64,000 nt of DNA from Gymnodinialimonas phycosphaerae (GCF_019195455.1 NZ_JAIMBW010000001.1:3438001-3502000); one strand, 5' to 3'. Shown: positions 26,661-37,180, numbered from the stretch's first letter. The notes: a model not told the origin generated them from the letters alone. Numbers and translations: made by a program.

Positions 26661-27996
26661 TCGTCAGCCCCTCGACCAGCAGCGACGGCACTACGCGGCT
26701 GAGGTGCGCGCGCCCGTCATTGGCGGGGGTCAGGCCCCGCAACATGTCGCGCAGGTTCCCCGCGACCGTGCATTCGTTGACCGGATAGGCGATTTCGCCG
26801 TTCTCGACCCAGAAGCCCGATGCCCCACGAGAGTAATCGCCCGTGGTCGCGTTGATCGATGACCCGATTAGCGAAGTGATCAGCAGGCCCGTCCCCATGT
26901 CTTGCAACAGCGCCTCACGGGTCAAAGTGCCCGGCGTCAGCCGCACGTTTCCGACCGACGGAGACGGAGGTGCCCCCGTGCTGCGGGTGGCCGAAGCGGT
27001 AGAGGTCAGGCCCAGTTTGCGGGCCGTGGCAAGGTCCAGCGTCCAGCCGGTCAAGATGCCGTCCGATACGATCAGGCGCTCCATCGTGGCCAGCCCCTCG
27101 GCGTCGAACGGACGGCTGGCAGAGGTGCGCGGGCGGTGGGGTTCTTCGATCAGCGAAAGGCCCTTGGGCAGCACCTGCTCGCCCAAAAGGTCCCGGGCCC
27201 AGGATGCGCCGCGTGCAATCGCCGTGCCGTTGGAGGCGGCCAGAAGGTGGCCGATCAGCCCGCCTGCCACCCGCTCATCGAACATCACCGGAAACGCGCC
27301 GGTGGGCGGTTTCTTCGCGCCCGCGCGGGCCACGGTGCGTTCGGCCGCAATGCGCCCGACCTCGGCGGGGGACATAAGGTCGCCCGCATGGTTGCGGCCG
27401 TCACCGAAATAGTCCCGCTCCATCGCGGCGCCTTCTCCGGTGATCGCGATGCAATGGACGCTGTGGTCCGTACGCTCATAGCCGCCTGCGAAACCGTTGC
27501 TGGCCGCAAGGAAGATCTGCCGCCGGGAAAAGCCCGCGCCTGCGTCCGACACTTGCGCCACGCCGTCGACGGCAAGGGCTGCGGCCTCGGCCTCCAGCGC
27601 CATCGCCTCCAATGTGGCCGGGGAGGGATCCGCGCCCGCATCGTTCATGTCCAGCGCCGCGCCATCGCGCACGGCGCTTAGCTGGTCCGTCTCGGCAAGG
27701 CCCGCGTAGGGGTCTTCCGGGGCAAGTCGCGCCATGGCGACGGCGCGCTCGGCCATTTCGGTGATTGTCGCGGCGGAGGTATCCGAGGCCGACACGCAAG
27801 CCTGCCTTTTGCCCACCAGAACCCGCAGGCCCATGTCGATGCCCTCGGATCGTTCGGCCTGCTCCAACGCGCCGTTCAGCACGCCAATGCTGACAGAGGT
27901 TCCGTCCACCACAAGCGCATCGGCGGCGTCGGCGCCCGCGCGGGTGGCGGCCTCCAGAAGGGCATGGGCAAGGTTTGGCAGGGGCGTGTCGGTCAT
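26647..27996 (-). CDS. pmbA: TldD/PmbA family metalloprotease subunit (TldE)
   Basis: A 449-residue cytoplasmic protein of the TldD/TldE protease system, which processes modified peptides such as microcins and, in general, unfolded peptides. Typical segments: GIDMGLRVLVGKRQACVSAS, NGTAIARGASWARDLLG, SRPFDAEG, and the C-terminal SINATTGDYSRGASGFWVENGEI. It lacks the HExxxH zinc motif of TldD, as expected for TldE/PmbA. ATG 27996 is used since GAGAGG lies six bases upstream. A partner tldD is not in view. First gene of the pmbA-cysQ pair. Confidence 0.92.
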   Translation of the reverse strand: MTDTPLPNLAHALLEAATRAGADAADALVVDGTSVSIGVLNGALEQAERSEGIDMGLRVLVGKRQACVSASDTSAATITEMAERAVAMARLAPEDPYAGLAETDQLSAVRDGAALDMNDAGADPSPATLEAMALEAEAAALAVDGVAQVSDAGAGFSRRQIFLAASNGFAGGYERTDHSVHCIAITGEGAAMERDYFGDGRNHAGDLMSPAEVGRIAAERTVARAGAKKPPTGAFPVMFDERVAGGLIGHLLAASNGTAIARGASWARDLLGEQVLPKGLSLIEEPHRPRTSASRPFDAEGLATMERLIVSDGILTGWTLDLATARKLGLTSTASATRSTGAPPSPSVGNVRLTPGTLTREALLQDMGTGLLITSLIGSSINATTGDYSRGASGFWVENGEIAYPVNECTVAGNLRDMLRGLTPANDGRAHLSRVVPSLLVEGLTIAGA

Positions 27997-28049
27997 GGGC
28001 ATCCTCTCGGGGTTGCTTGGGAGGTAGAGCCGCAACCGGGGGCTTGCAA

Positions 28050-28083
28050 GCAAAACGGCCCGAAGCACGTGCCCCGGGCCGTT
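28050..28083 (-). terminator. intrinsic terminator of the DUF2125 gene
   Basis: A 9-bp perfect stem (AACGGCCCG / CGGGCCGTT, 28054-28062 and 28075-28083) with a 12-base loop; on the minus strand it is followed by TTTTG. It lies 24 bases after the stop of the DUF2125 gene and before pmbA. Confidence 0.75.
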
Positions 28084-28106
28084 CAAAGTGACGTTTGATA
28101 CAGGGA

Positions 28107-29597
28107 TTACTGCAGTGGCACGCCGTTCGCGGTGATCGTGCCATCGGCGCCGAATTCCACCGTCGTCTCCAGCGTATCGGGCGTGGCGCCGGGGCGGGCG
28201 AAGACGTTCGCCATACCCATCACCATGCCGCTTTGGGCGGGTGGCACGACGCCGCCTGCGACCAAGGCCTCCATCAGCGCGTTGCCGCCTGACAGTTGCA
28301 GATCGGCAGAGCCGACGGGCATCGGGATCAACTGGTTAGGCGCGAAGCTGAAATCGGCGGTGCCCGAAAGCTCTGCCCCGCCTACCGACAGGTTCAACTC
28401 GTTGACCGTAATGGCGCGCAATTCGCCCGGCGGACCGGTCATTGTTTCGGGGTCAAGGCCCATCAGGTCGACGAACAATTGCACCTGTCCCGTGGCGTCG
28501 AACAACAAGCTGGCCGGATCACGGGGCAGGGCCTGTCCCGGGTCGATCATGCCCAGAACGGACTCTCCCACCATAAGGTCTTGAATGCCAAGGCGCATTC
28601 CCATGTCTTGTGGGGTGTCGCTCGCGGCCATGGGCACGGACAGCACCAACTCACTGGACCCGACAGAGATTTCAACGGGCACCGGGATCTCGGTCCCGGT
28701 GATGGTAGCGCGCGCGCCGGACGCGGCGATGTCATAGCTGATCGCCTCGGACGAAATCGATGCACCGATGGCGCCACCCTCGTTGGAATAGATCGCGGCG
28801 AAACCTTCTCCGGGGGCCTCGAACTGCATCTCAAGACCCATGGAGGCGTAGGCCGTGGACCCCGAAAGCTCGAAGCCTTCGGGAAGGGTGCCTTCCAGCT
28901 GGTTCATGTTGGTCAGTGACAGCAAGGTGCCTTCGCTGGTCGCTTGCATCGGCCCGATGACCAGCCCGGCCTTGAATTCCCCCTCTTCGGGCGGCGGCGG
29001 GAGGATCTCCATCACCATGGTAAGCCCCCCCACGGACCCTTCCGAGGTGAAGCGCTGCGTCGCGGGGTCGGTGCCCATCACGTTGTAGGTGGTGGCGATG
29101 TCGGTCATCACCATATCCAGTTCGATCGTGGGCGGTGGTCCATCGCCGCCCCAAAGCTCTCCCTCGGTGACGGTGATGCGGTCAGCAGTATAAGCATAGC
29201 TCCGCGCGCCCGCATCGCCCGAGATCGTCATTTCCAGGTTCTCATGGCGCAAGAGCACCTCGATATTGGCGGGCGGATCGCCGGGGTCGATCTCGAAGGT
29301 GAAGGTCATGGTGTAGAGGTCAGAGTAGGTGACGCTGACCGTGCCATCGGAATTTTCGACCAACACGATTTCGTCAATGGTCCCGCGTGTGCTGACGGCC
29401 TCGTCCTCATAGACCGTGGTGAAATTGGACAACGTCAAACCGTTGTCGGTTTCAGTCACTTCGGCAGTGACGGTCTGGCCTGCGGCCTCGGCCTGCGCCT
29501 GCCACTCGGCCCATAATTCGGTGGCCACAGTTTCGGCCATCGCGGGCGAGGCAGCGGCAAGGGCGAGGGAGGAAAGCGTGTAACAAAGTCGTTTCAT
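28107..29597 (-). CDS. DUF2125 domain exported protein
   Basis: A 496-residue protein with signal peptide (MKRLCYTLSSLALAAASPAMA). The mature part is a long beta-rich chain of repeated strands (for example ITVTEGELWGG, FELSGSTAYASMGLEMQFE, LNLSVGGAELSGTADFSF), the DUF2125 pattern in alphaproteobacteria. Members are thought to be periplasmic or outer-membrane proteins of unknown role. Length is usual. It is acidic. ATG 29597 is followed directly by the signal peptide; the longer frame start is not supported. It has its own terminator. Confidence 0.85.
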   Translation of the reverse strand: MKRLCYTLSSLALAAASPAMAETVATELWAEWQAQAEAAGQTVTAEVTETDNGLTLSNFTTVYEDEAVSTRGTIDEIVLVENSDGTVSVTYSDLYTMTFTFEIDPGDPPANIEVLLRHENLEMTISGDAGARSYAYTADRITVTEGELWGGDGPPPTIELDMVMTDIATTYNVMGTDPATQRFTSEGSVGGLTMVMEILPPPPEEGEFKAGLVIGPMQATSEGTLLSLTNMNQLEGTLPEGFELSGSTAYASMGLEMQFEAPGEGFAAIYSNEGGAIGASISSEAISYDIAASGARATITGTEIPVPVEISVGSSELVLSVPMAASDTPQDMGMRLGIQDLMVGESVLGMIDPGQALPRDPASLLFDATGQVQLFVDLMGLDPETMTGPPGELRAITVNELNLSVGGAELSGTADFSFAPNQLIPMPVGSADLQLSGGNALMEALVAGGVVPPAQSGMVMGMANVFARPGATPDTLETTVEFGADGTITANGVPLQ

Positions 29598-29751
29598 CGG
29601 AGGGGTTGCTCCAGCAAACAAGGGTGTAAAGCCCGAATGATCAATGGCCGCGCGCCGGGCGTCAAGTAAGGATCGCCGGATATGGCTGGTCGCCGCCGAT
29701 TGGGGGCGCTACGTTCCGCGCAACTAAGCGGATGCGAAAGGGGAAAGCGAC

Positions 29752-30501
29752 ATGGCGCATGTGGTAGAGGGAAAAGTAGTCGCGATTACCGGGGCAAGCC
29801 GAGGCATCGGCGCGGCTGCGGCACGCGAATTCGCAAGTCTTGGCGCGAAGGTGGTGCTTCTGGCGCGCTCCCGCGATGCGATTGCGGAATTGACCGGAGA
29901 GATCGGCGAGAATGCCTTGGCCGTGCCCTGCGACGTGGCCCGCTACTGGGAGGTCGAGGCCGCGTTCCGCGCCGCCGTGGAGACCTTCGGCGCGCTTGAC
30001 GTGGTGATCAACAACGCCGGCGTGATCGAGCCCGTGGCCCGGATCGAGGACACCGATCCGGGTGCCTGGGGGCAGGTCATCGACATCAACCTGAAGGGCA
30101 CGTTCAACGGCATCCGCGCGGCTTTGCCACATATGACCCAAGGCGGCACGATCATCGGTATTTCGTCGGGCGCGGCGACGAACCCGTTGGAAGGCTGGTC
30201 ACACTACTGCGCCTCCAAGGCGGCGGCCTTGATGTTGACGCGGTCGCTGCACAAGGAGATGGGCGATCGTGGCATCCGCGCTTTGGGCCTGTCGCCCGGC
30301 ACTGTGGCGACGCAGATGCAGGTGGAGATCAAGGCCACGGGCATGAACCCGGTGGCGCAGTTGGAATGGTCTGATCACATCCCGCCCGAGTGGCCCGCAA
30401 AGACGCTGGCCTGGATGTGTACCGAGGCCGCCGATCCATACCTCGGCGGAGACATCTCGTTGCGAGATGAAGCTATTCGCGCAGCGGTCGGCCTCGCATG
30501 A
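29752..30501 (+). CDS. short-chain dehydrogenase/reductase (SDR)
   Basis: A 249-residue classical SDR. The cofactor loop TGASRGIG, NNAG motif and catalytic YCASK (Tyr-x3-Lys) with Ser in GISSGAA are all present, so it should be active. The substrate is unknown. GGGGAAAGC precedes the ATG. It lies 28 bases before the enoyl-CoA hydratase-like gene, so a shared role in acyl or side-chain metabolism is possible. Confidence 0.92.
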   Translation: MAHVVEGKVVAITGASRGIGAAAAREFASLGAKVVLLARSRDAIAELTGEIGENALAVPCDVARYWEVEAAFRAAVETFGALDVVINNAGVIEPVARIEDTDPGAWGQVIDINLKGTFNGIRAALPHMTQGGTIIGISSGAATNPLEGWSHYCASKAAALMLTRSLHKEMGDRGIRALGLSPGTVATQMQVEIKATGMNPVAQLEWSDHIPPEWPAKTLAWMCTEAADPYLGGDISLRDEAIRAAVGLA

Positions 30502-30529
30502 GCCAATGCGCAACAGGAGGCAGCCCGTC

Positions 30530-31141
30530 ATGATCGACGTCCATGACAAAGACGGCCTGCGGATCGTCACCCTCAACCGTCCCGACAAGGCCAATTCCTT
30601 GACGACGGCCATGTTGACGGACCTGCGCGACGTCTTCTCGGATAGCCAATCCGCGCGCGCCCTGATCCTCACGGGTGCTGGCGCCAAGGTCTTTTCCGCC
30701 GGAGCGGATCTGGAGGAAGCCCACGCAGGCCTCGCCACGTCGCCGCTTTGGGAACAGGTCTCCGGTGCCCTCGCCGCCCTGCCGTGCGTGACCATTGCCG
30801 CGCTTAATGGCACGCTGGCAGGGGGCGCGTTCGGCATGGCGCTGGCCTGCGATCTCCGCCTTTGCGTGCCGAGCGCGAAATTCTTCTACCCCGTCGCCAA
30901 ACTGGGCTTCCTGCCGCAACCCTCCGATCCCGCGCGCCTCTCGACGCTTATCGGCCCGGCCCGTGCGAAACTGATCCTTCTGGCCGCCGAGAAACTCTCC
31001 GCCGAGGAGGCGCTTTCCTTCGGCCTCGTTGACCGTATCTGCGCGCCCGAAAGCCTGCTCACCTCCGCCCGCGCTCTCACAGAAGCGTCCCTTGCGGGCA
31101 CACCCGAAAATCTCCATGGCATAAAGTCCATGATCCCCTAG
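30530..31141 (+). CDS. enoyl-CoA hydratase/isomerase family protein
   Basis: A 203-residue crotonase-fold protein, shorter than typical hydratases (about 260). Visible: IVTLNRPDKANSLT, LTGAGAKVFSAGADLEE (first oxyanion-hole region) and AALNGTLAGGAFGMALACD (second). The usual catalytic glutamate regions read FFYPVAKLGFLP, which suggests altered chemistry. ATG 30530 has AGGAGG at 30515-30520. Probably co-transcribed with the SDR. Substrate unknown. Confidence 0.85.
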   Translation: MIDVHDKDGLRIVTLNRPDKANSLTTAMLTDLRDVFSDSQSARALILTGAGAKVFSAGADLEEAHAGLATSPLWEQVSGALAALPCVTIAALNGTLAGGAFGMALACDLRLCVPSAKFFYPVAKLGFLPQPSDPARLSTLIGPARAKLILLAAEKLSAEEALSFGLVDRICAPESLLTSARALTEASLAGTPENLHGIKSMIP

Positions 31142-31154
31142 GCGCTCCGCCTCC

Positions 31155-31200
31155 TTTTCATCTTGCCTTTACCACTCCGGGGGTTTGGGGGCTGGCCCCC
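31155..31200. repeat. dispersed intergenic element, copy 2
   Basis: It shares the TTCATCTTGCC leader and the GGGGGT-x-GGGGG/CCCCC hairpin with the copy at 19221-19272; here the hairpin is GGGGGCTGGCCCCC. It directly follows the crotonase gene. Confidence 0.5.
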
Positions 31201-31213
31201 AATTGCACACCAC

Positions 31214-32389
31214 ATGCCCAATACATCCATTGACGCCCTCGTCATCGGCTCCGGCCCTGCAGGCCTCATGGCCGCCGAGAGCCTGGCCAACGCGGGCCGC
31301 ACCGTCACGATCATCGAGGGCAAGCCCTCGGCGGGCCGCAAGTTACTGATGGCGGGAAAATCCGGCCTCAACCTCACCAAGGATGAGCCGTTGGAGACGT
31401 TCATTCGCGCCTACGGCAGTGCCGCCGATTGGCTCTATCCGATGATCGCGCAGCTTGATCCGGTGGAGGTTATGGCCTTCGCAGAAGATCTCGGTCAGCC
31501 TGTCTTCACGGGCACAACGGGCCGCGTCTTCCCCAAGGCGATGAAGGCCTCGCCGCTCCTGCGCGCGTGGCTGCAACGGCTCGACGCGACCATGCATCTA
31601 CGCTGGCGCTGGACCGGTTTTGACGGCGACGCGCTGACGTTTGATACGCCCGACGGGCCGCAAACCCTTGCCCCCAACGTTACCGTCCTCGCCCTTGGCG
31701 GCGCCAGCTGGTCGCGGTTGGGTTCCGATGGTGCCTGGGCTGATATCCTTGCCGACAAGGGCGTCGAGCTGGCCCCGTTCAAGCCCTCCAACATGGGGTT
31801 CACGGTGGCATGGTCCGAGCATATGGCCCCGCACTTTGGCACACCCCTCAAGAACATTGCCCTGATCGCAGGCGGTACGCGCCACCGGGGCGAGGCCGTC
31901 ATCTCGCACCGGGGCCTGGAGGGTGGTGGTATCTACGCCGTGTCGGCCGCCGTGCGTGACGGCGGGGATCTGGCCTTCGATCTGTTGCCGGACCGCCCCG
32001 TGGAAGGCCTTGTCAGTCGCCTTCGCAAGCGCCCCAGGAAACAGACCTTGACCAAGGCGCTGACGGGCCTTGGGCTCGACCCGCTCAAACGCGCGCTGTT
32101 GCAGGAGTTCGCCCGCCCCCTGCCAGAAGATCCCGCCGCCCTTGCCGCGTTGATAAAGGCGCTTCCGGTGAAACACCAAGGCCCCCGCCCGATCGACGAG
32201 GCGATCTCCACCGCAGGCGGTGTCCCGCAGTCCTCTGTCACCCAGGGTCTGATGTTGGAAGCCATCCCCGGCATGTTCGTCGCCGGAGAGATGCTGGATT
32301 GGGAGGCGCCCACGGGCGGCTACCTGATCAACGCTTGCCTCGCCACGGGCCGTTGGGCCGGGCGTTACGCGGGGATGTACCACCCGTAG
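31214..32389 (+). CDS. FAD-dependent oxidoreductase, HI0933/TIGR03862-like flavoprotein
   Basis: A 391-residue flavoprotein. The N-terminal ADP-binding fold is ALVIGSGPAGLMAAESLA with the second-strand acid in IIEGKPSAGRKLLMAGKSGLNLT, a hallmark of the HI0933-like group. The C-terminal segment AISTAGGVPQSSVTQGLMLE ... GMFVAGEMLDWEAPTGGYLI is also typical. The reaction is unknown for this group. ATG 31214 is chosen because the longer frame begins within the upstream repeat. Confidence 0.88.
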   Translation: MPNTSIDALVIGSGPAGLMAAESLANAGRTVTIIEGKPSAGRKLLMAGKSGLNLTKDEPLETFIRAYGSAADWLYPMIAQLDPVEVMAFAEDLGQPVFTGTTGRVFPKAMKASPLLRAWLQRLDATMHLRWRWTGFDGDALTFDTPDGPQTLAPNVTVLALGGASWSRLGSDGAWADILADKGVELAPFKPSNMGFTVAWSEHMAPHFGTPLKNIALIAGGTRHRGEAVISHRGLEGGGIYAVSAAVRDGGDLAFDLLPDRPVEGLVSRLRKRPRKQTLTKALTGLGLDPLKRALLQEFARPLPEDPAALAALIKALPVKHQGPRPIDEAISTAGGVPQSSVTQGLMLEAIPGMFVAGEMLDWEAPTGGYLINACLATGRWAGRYAGMYHP

Positions 32390-32390
32390 A

Positions 32391-32407
32391 CCGGGCTTCA
32401 GCCGGGG
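32391..32407. repeat. CCGGGCTTCAGCCGGGG imperfect hairpin at gene end
   Basis: It lies between the flavoprotein stop and the convergent GST gene; the inverse-oriented counterpart of the 11430-11447 hairpin. No T-run follows. Confidence 0.35.
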
Positions 32408-32449
32408 AACGCGCTCAAGGTGCCCGAAGTGCGGGAGCGCAGAAAACAA

Positions 32450-33052
32450 TCAACTCCCGGCCGCCAAAGCCCGCTTGAACGCTGGACGCGCGCGCATCAT
32501 GGCATTGTGCGCCAAGAGCCTTTCATTGGTGACCTCGAACTTTGCGCTGCCCGCCCATCCCATGCAATGGGACAACAGGATATCGGCCAGCGACATCTCG
32601 GATCCCATGACAAAGGGCTCCTCGGGATCCATCCGCTCCGCGATCGCGTGCTGGTTGCGCCCAAACTCCCACCGCAGCGAGTCCTTCACGCCGGCCACGC
32701 GCTGTTCTTCGGGCAGGATGAATGAATGCCGCGCGGCGGCCCAGAGAACAGCGTCGATCTCATCATTCAGAGCATTCACAAAGGCATCCTGCTGCGCGCG
32801 CGCCATGGAGCCCGCCTTCGCGGTGAGGGCCCCGTGCTTGTCGGCCAGATACGTCATGATCGCCACCGAATCGGGGATCACGACGCCATCTTCCACCAGT
32901 GCGGGCACTTTGCCGGTGGGGTTGTAGGCGCGCACCTCGTCGCTGCCGGGCATCGCATTCACAACGGAATAGGGTTGCCCCAGCTCTTCCAGCATCCACA
33001 AAACCCGCATCGCGCGCGACCGCGCGCCGCCGATCACCACATAGTCGCTCAT
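32450..33052 (-). CDS. glutathione S-transferase family protein
   Basis: A 200-residue GST. The thioredoxin-like N-terminal domain has VIGGARSRAMRVLWMLEELG, NPTGKVPALVEDG (cis-Pro) and DSVAIMTYLADKHG; the rest is the helical C-terminal domain. Substrate unknown. Its ATG overlaps the holA stop by one base (TAATG), so it is translationally linked to the leuS-lptE-holA operon. Confidence 0.88.
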   Translation of the reverse strand: MSDYVVIGGARSRAMRVLWMLEELGQPYSVVNAMPGSDEVRAYNPTGKVPALVEDGVVIPDSVAIMTYLADKHGALTAKAGSMARAQQDAFVNALNDEIDAVLWAAARHSFILPEEQRVAGVKDSLRWEFGRNQHAIAERMDPEEPFVMGSEMSLADILLSHCMGWAGSAKFEVTNERLLAHNAMMRARPAFKRALAAGS

Positions 33053-34083
33053 TATCGTTTCCCTCGTCCAGGCAGCATTGCCAACCTGATCAATGTTCGT
33101 TCCATCACCGCCATCTGCGGGGCCGTACTGGCCGAGCGCAGGGTCAGATCCGTTTCCACCAGCAGTGACAGCGCTGTCTCCAGCGCGCCCTGTCCCCAGC
33201 GACCCGCTTGTCGTGCCATGCGGTCGCGACGGGGGCCGAACACGGGCGGGCGCATCGCTTGCAGCCCGGCGGCGGGGCCGTTGGGGTGTATCGCGGCGGC
33301 ATGCAACGCACGGAAGTGGCGCAGCGCGGCGATGCAGAGCGAGACGGGTGTTGTCCCCTGTTGCTTCAGGCGCATGAGGATCGGGCCGATGGCGCCGGTC
33401 TCGGCTTCTGCGGTGGCGTGGAGAATGTCATCCAGCTCGGCCTCGCGCGTCAGGGGGGCTACGGCTTCGATATCGGCGGGCATGACCGGGGTGGCATCGC
33501 CGCGCTTGTAGAGCCCCAGCTTGTCGATCATCTGCCGAAAATCGCCGGGGCCAATGGAGCGCGCCAGCGCCTCCAGATCCACCATCGCTTCGCGGTCGGC
33601 GTCGGTGATCTGGGCCGCTTTCAGCATCTCCTCGATCTCGGCGCGGCCCGGCGGGTCGTCGTAGATCGCGGCGGCATAGGCCAGCTTGTTGCCCTCGAAC
33701 ACTTTGCGGAGGGCGGATTTTGCCGTCAGCCGCCCGGCGGTGGCGATGATCTGGGCATCGCCTTGCTGCCATTCGTCGAATGCGGTGGTGAACACCTTGG
33801 AAAGGCCATCGGTCGCGCCTTCCACCAGAACCGCGCGGGGGCCGGGAAAGAAGCCCACGGCCTTCACGGCGTCCAGTAGCCCCGCGCTGTCGGACCGCAG
33901 GTCTGCGCCGGTCATGCGGGTCAGGCGCATCTCTTCCTCGGCGTTTGCCCCCAGAAGTGCGGCCATAAGGTCCTGCCGCTTCAACGCCACGCGCATGGCG
34001 TCATCGCCGAAGATCAGGCACCCGGCGGCCGATGTGTCGGGGCGCTTGAAATAGGCGTTCGCATCGCGGGTCGAGAGTTTCAT
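33052..34083 (-). CDS. holA: DNA polymerase III subunit delta
   Basis: A 343-residue clamp-loader subunit that opens the beta sliding clamp. It starts MKLSTRDANAYFKRPDTSAAGCLIFGDDAMRVALKRQDL, with LVEGATDGLSK, IIATAGRLTAKSALRKVFE and IGPGDFRQMIDKLGLYK segments matching HolA. It has no P-loop ATPase, as expected. It is 13 bases downstream of lptE, the common leuS-lptE-holA order. Confidence 0.92.
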   Translation of the reverse strand: MKLSTRDANAYFKRPDTSAAGCLIFGDDAMRVALKRQDLMAALLGANAEEEMRLTRMTGADLRSDSAGLLDAVKAVGFFPGPRAVLVEGATDGLSKVFTTAFDEWQQGDAQIIATAGRLTAKSALRKVFEGNKLAYAAAIYDDPPGRAEIEEMLKAAQITDADREAMVDLEALARSIGPGDFRQMIDKLGLYKRGDATPVMPADIEAVAPLTREAELDDILHATAEAETGAIGPILMRLKQQGTTPVSLCIAALRHFRALHAAAIHPNGPAAGLQAMRPPVFGPRRDRMARQAGRWGQGALETALSLLVETDLTLRSASTAPQMAVMERTLIRLAMLPGRGKR

Positions 34084-34096
34084 GGGCGGCGGGCGA

Positions 34097-34597
34097 TCAG
34101 GACCAAGACGCGGCCCCCGCGATCAGCCGCGTGACCACTTGATCGGCCAGCGCTATCGCAAGGCGGTCTTCGGCATCGCGGCGGGCGGATTCCGTGGCCA
34201 CAGGCGATTCTGTCGTGGCATAGGAGGTGAACGTCGACACCTCTCCGGTCTGAACGGTGCGACCTGTTCCAGCCTCGCGCACCGTGAAGGTTAGGGTGCC
34301 GACAAGGTTGATCCGGTTGATCACGGCGTCCTCGTCAATGGCGAGGTTTCGCGTGGTTCGGTCGATCACGTAGTCCAGCATGTAGTTGGACCCGGTGCCG
34401 AGGCGGTCTTCCAGACGGGCGACCAATTCGAATTCCAACCGCGAGGCCGGGTCTGCCACGCGAATCTGGTTCCGGATGATCTCTCCGCTGCCGCCGGGCC
34501 CATAGACGGGCTGGAAGTTGCACGCCGCCAAGGGCAGCGCGCTGAGCGACAGCAGAAAGGCTCGTCGGCTTGATAGTCCAAGTCTAGATAACGACAT
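34097..34597 (-). CDS. lptE: LPS-assembly lipoprotein LptE
   Basis: A 166-residue outer-membrane lipoprotein. The signal ends in a lipobox (LPLAAC at residues about 21-26), followed by [13 protein letters not shown], the alphaproteobacterial LptE opening. The rest ([28 protein letters not shown]) is the small alpha/beta domain that plugs LptD. ATG 34597 overlaps the leuS stop by 14 bases. Confidence 0.92.
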   Translation of the reverse strand: MSLSRLGLSSRRAFLLSLSALPLAACNFQPVYGPGGSGEIIRNQIRVADPASRLEFELVARLEDRLGTGSNYMLDYVIDRTTRNLAIDEDAVINRINLVGTLTFTVREAGTGRTVQTGEVSTFTSYATTESPVATESARRDAEDRLAIALADQVVTRLIAGAASWS

Positions 34598-37151
34598 TCA
34601 CGATCCGTCCCGGGACAACGATCAGCTTCTTCGGCGCGGCCCCATCAAGCGCCTTGACCACAGCGTCGTCTGCAAGCGCGATCTTTTCAACCTCTTCCTT
34701 GCTGGCGTCTTTGGCGACCGTGATCTCGGACTTGCGTTTGCCGTTGATCTGGATCGGCAGCGTGACAGTGGACTCCACCAGCATCGCCTCATCAGCTTGC
34801 GGCCAGGGGGCGTTGGCGATCAGGCCCTCGCCGCTTTGGTGCGCCCAGATGTCTTCGGACAGGTGCGGGGTCATCGGCGACATCAGCTGCGCCAGCACCA
34901 TGATCGCTTCGCGCTGTGCGGCGTGGGACGCCTTGGATTTGTTGAGCGTGTTGGTGAAGGCGTAAAGCTTGGCGATGGCCGCGTTGAAGCCGAAGCTTTC
35001 GACGCCGAGCGTCACGTCGCGGATGGTTTTGTGCATCTCGCGCAGCAATTCATCATCACCCTCACCGCCGGATTTGTCCATGGCGGCGATCCGGTCGCAC
35101 AGGGACCAGACCCGGCCCAAGTGCTTGTAAGCGGCTTCCGCGCCGCTCGCCGTCCATTCCACGTCCCGCTCAGGCGGCGAATCGGACAGCACGAACCAGC
35201 GGGCGGTGTCCGCGCCGTATTGTTTGATGATCTCCACCGGGTCCACGACGTTGTTCTTGGACTTCGACATCTTGGCTGAGGGGATGATCTCGACCTGCGT
35301 TCCATCTTCGAGGAACCCACCACCGTCGCGCAGCTCCACCGTTTCGGGGTAGTGGTAGACGGGGCGGCCCGCGTCGTCGGTCGTCTTGTAGATCGCGTGG
35401 GTGACCATGCCTTGGGTAAACAGCGCGTCGAAGGGCTCGATCGCTTTTGCAGGCAGGTGCCCGGTGATGTGCATCGCGCGGGCGAAGAAGCGGGAATAGA
35501 GCAGGTGCAGGATCGCGTGCTCGATCCCGCCGATGTATTGGTCGACGTTCATCCAGTATTCGGCCTCGGCCTTGGAGGTCGGCGTCTTGGCATGGGGGGC
35601 CGTGAAGCGGGCGTAGTACCAGCTGGAGTCAACGAAGGTGTCCATCGTGTCGGTTTCGCGCAGGGCGGGCTTGCCACAGGCGGGGCAGGGGGTGTTGCGC
35701 CACGTTGGGTGGCGGTCCAGCGGGTTGCCGGGGACGTCGAAGGTGACATCGTAGGGCAGCTCGATGGGCAGGTTCTCTTTCTTCTCGGGCACGACGCCGC
35801 AAGCGTCGCAATGAACGACCGGGATCGGGCAGCCCCAATACCGTTGCCGTGACAGACCCCAATCGCGCAAGCGGAACTTGGTGACGCCCTGGCCCACGCC
35901 TTCGGCCTCGCAGAAGGCAACGGCGGCGTCGATGGCGTCATTGCCGGATTGCACTTCCTCACCAGCAAAGCCACGTGTGTAACGAACCGGGTCGGGCTTG
36001 GGCGGCACATAGGCATCGCCGCCGTCTTCGGGCAGAATGTGGCCTTCGTCATTCACCGGCACATAGGTAGAGACGACGGGCAACTCGTACTTGCGGGCGA
36101 ATTCCAGATCCCGCTCGTCATGGGCGGGGCAGCCGAAGATCGCACCTGTTCCGTAGTCCATCAGGATGAAGTTGGCGATGTAGACCGGCAGTTGCGCCGC
36201 CGTGTCGAACGGATGTCGCACGCGCAGGCCGGTATCCATGCCCATCTTCTCGGCCGTCTCAACCTCGGCGGCCGTAGTGCCGCCCTTGCGACATTCGGCA
36301 CAGAAGGCGGCGATGTCCTCGCGCTCCGCTTCCAACTGCTTTGCAATCGGGTGATCCGGGGAGATGCCGACAAAGCTTGCCCCCAACAGCGTGTCAGGAC
36401 GTGTGGTATAGACCTCGATCCGGTCATGGCCGCCCAACGGCTCTATCAGGCCAAAGGCAAACTGAAGCCCGCGCGATTTGCCGATCCAGTTGGCCTGCAT
36501 CAGCTTGACCTTGGCGGGCCAGTTATCCAAGCCGTCCAGCGCCTCCAGCAATTCATTGGAGTAGTCAGAGATCTTGAAGAACCACTGAGTCAGCTCCTTA
36601 CGCTCGACCTCTGCGCCGGATCGCCAGCCCTTGCCGTCCTCCACCTGCTCATTGGCCAGAACAGTCATGTCGACCGGGTCCCAGTTCACGACGGCATTCT
36701 TGCGGTCGATCAACCCGGCTTTCATCATGTCGAGGAACAGCGCCTGCTGCTGGCCGTAGTATTCCGGATCGCAGGTCGCCAGATCACGCGACCAATCGAT
36801 GCTGAACCCCAGCGGGCGCATCTGGTCGCGCATGTCGTCCATGTTCTTGTAGGTCCAGTCCTTGGGGTGAATGCCGCGGTCCATCGCAGCGTTCTCGGCA
36901 GCCAGACCAAAGGCGTCGAAGCCCATCGGATGCAGAACGTTGTGCCCCATCGCCTTCTTGTAGCGCGCGATGACGTCGCCCATCGTGTAGTTGCGTACGT
37001 GGCCGATGTGGATGCGCCCACTGGGGTAGGGGAACATCTCCAACACGTAATACTTGGGGCGGTCGCCCTCCATCGTGGCCGTGAAGGTCCCGGCGTCTGC
37101 CCAGGCCTTTTGCCACTTCTTCTCGATCTCGGAGGGGTCGTAACGGGACAT
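34584..37151 (-). CDS. leuS: leucyl-tRNA synthetase
   Basis: An 855-residue class I synthetase. HIGH-type motif in [17 protein letters not shown]1 editing domain in the middle ([20 protein letters not shown]), zinc-like cysteines in CDACGVVPE and CPACGKPA, and the KMSKS loop in [13 protein letters not shown]. Length is normal. AAGGAAT lies eight bases before the ATG. Only about 30 bases separate its start from the terminator-like hairpin at 37181-37207, so its own promoter would have to overlap that element. Confidence 0.98.
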   Translation of the reverse strand: MSRYDPSEIEKKWQKAWADAGTFTATMEGDRPKYYVLEMFPYPSGRIHIGHVRNYTMGDVIARYKKAMGHNVLHPMGFDAFGLAAENAAMDRGIHPKDWTYKNMDDMRDQMRPLGFSIDWSRDLATCDPEYYGQQQALFLDMMKAGLIDRKNAVVNWDPVDMTVLANEQVEDGKGWRSGAEVERKELTQWFFKISDYSNELLEALDGLDNWPAKVKLMQANWIGKSRGLQFAFGLIEPLGGHDRIEVYTTRPDTLLGASFVGISPDHPIAKQLEAEREDIAAFCAECRKGGTTAAEVETAEKMGMDTGLRVRHPFDTAAQLPVYIANFILMDYGTGAIFGCPAHDERDLEFARKYELPVVSTYVPVNDEGHILPEDGGDAYVPPKPDPVRYTRGFAGEEVQSGNDAIDAAVAFCEAEGVGQGVTKFRLRDWGLSRQRYWGCPIPVVHCDACGVVPEKKENLPIELPYDVTFDVPGNPLDRHPTWRNTPCPACGKPALRETDTMDTFVDSSWYYARFTAPHAKTPTSKAEAEYWMNVDQYIGGIEHAILHLLYSRFFARAMHITGHLPAKAIEPFDALFTQGMVTHAIYKTTDDAGRPVYHYPETVELRDGGGFLEDGTQVEIIPSAKMSKSKNNVVDPVEIIKQYGADTARWFVLSDSPPERDVEWTASGAEAAYKHLGRVWSLCDRIAAMDKSGGEGDDELLREMHKTIRDVTLGVESFGFNAAIAKLYAFTNTLNKSKASHAAQREAIMVLAQLMSPMTPHLSEDIWAHQSGEGLIANAPWPQADEAMLVESTVTLPIQINGKRKSEITVAKDASKEEVEKIALADDAVVKALDGAAPKKLIVVPGRIVNVVI

Positions 37152-37180
37152 CTGGGTATTCCTTGGACGGGTAGAACATG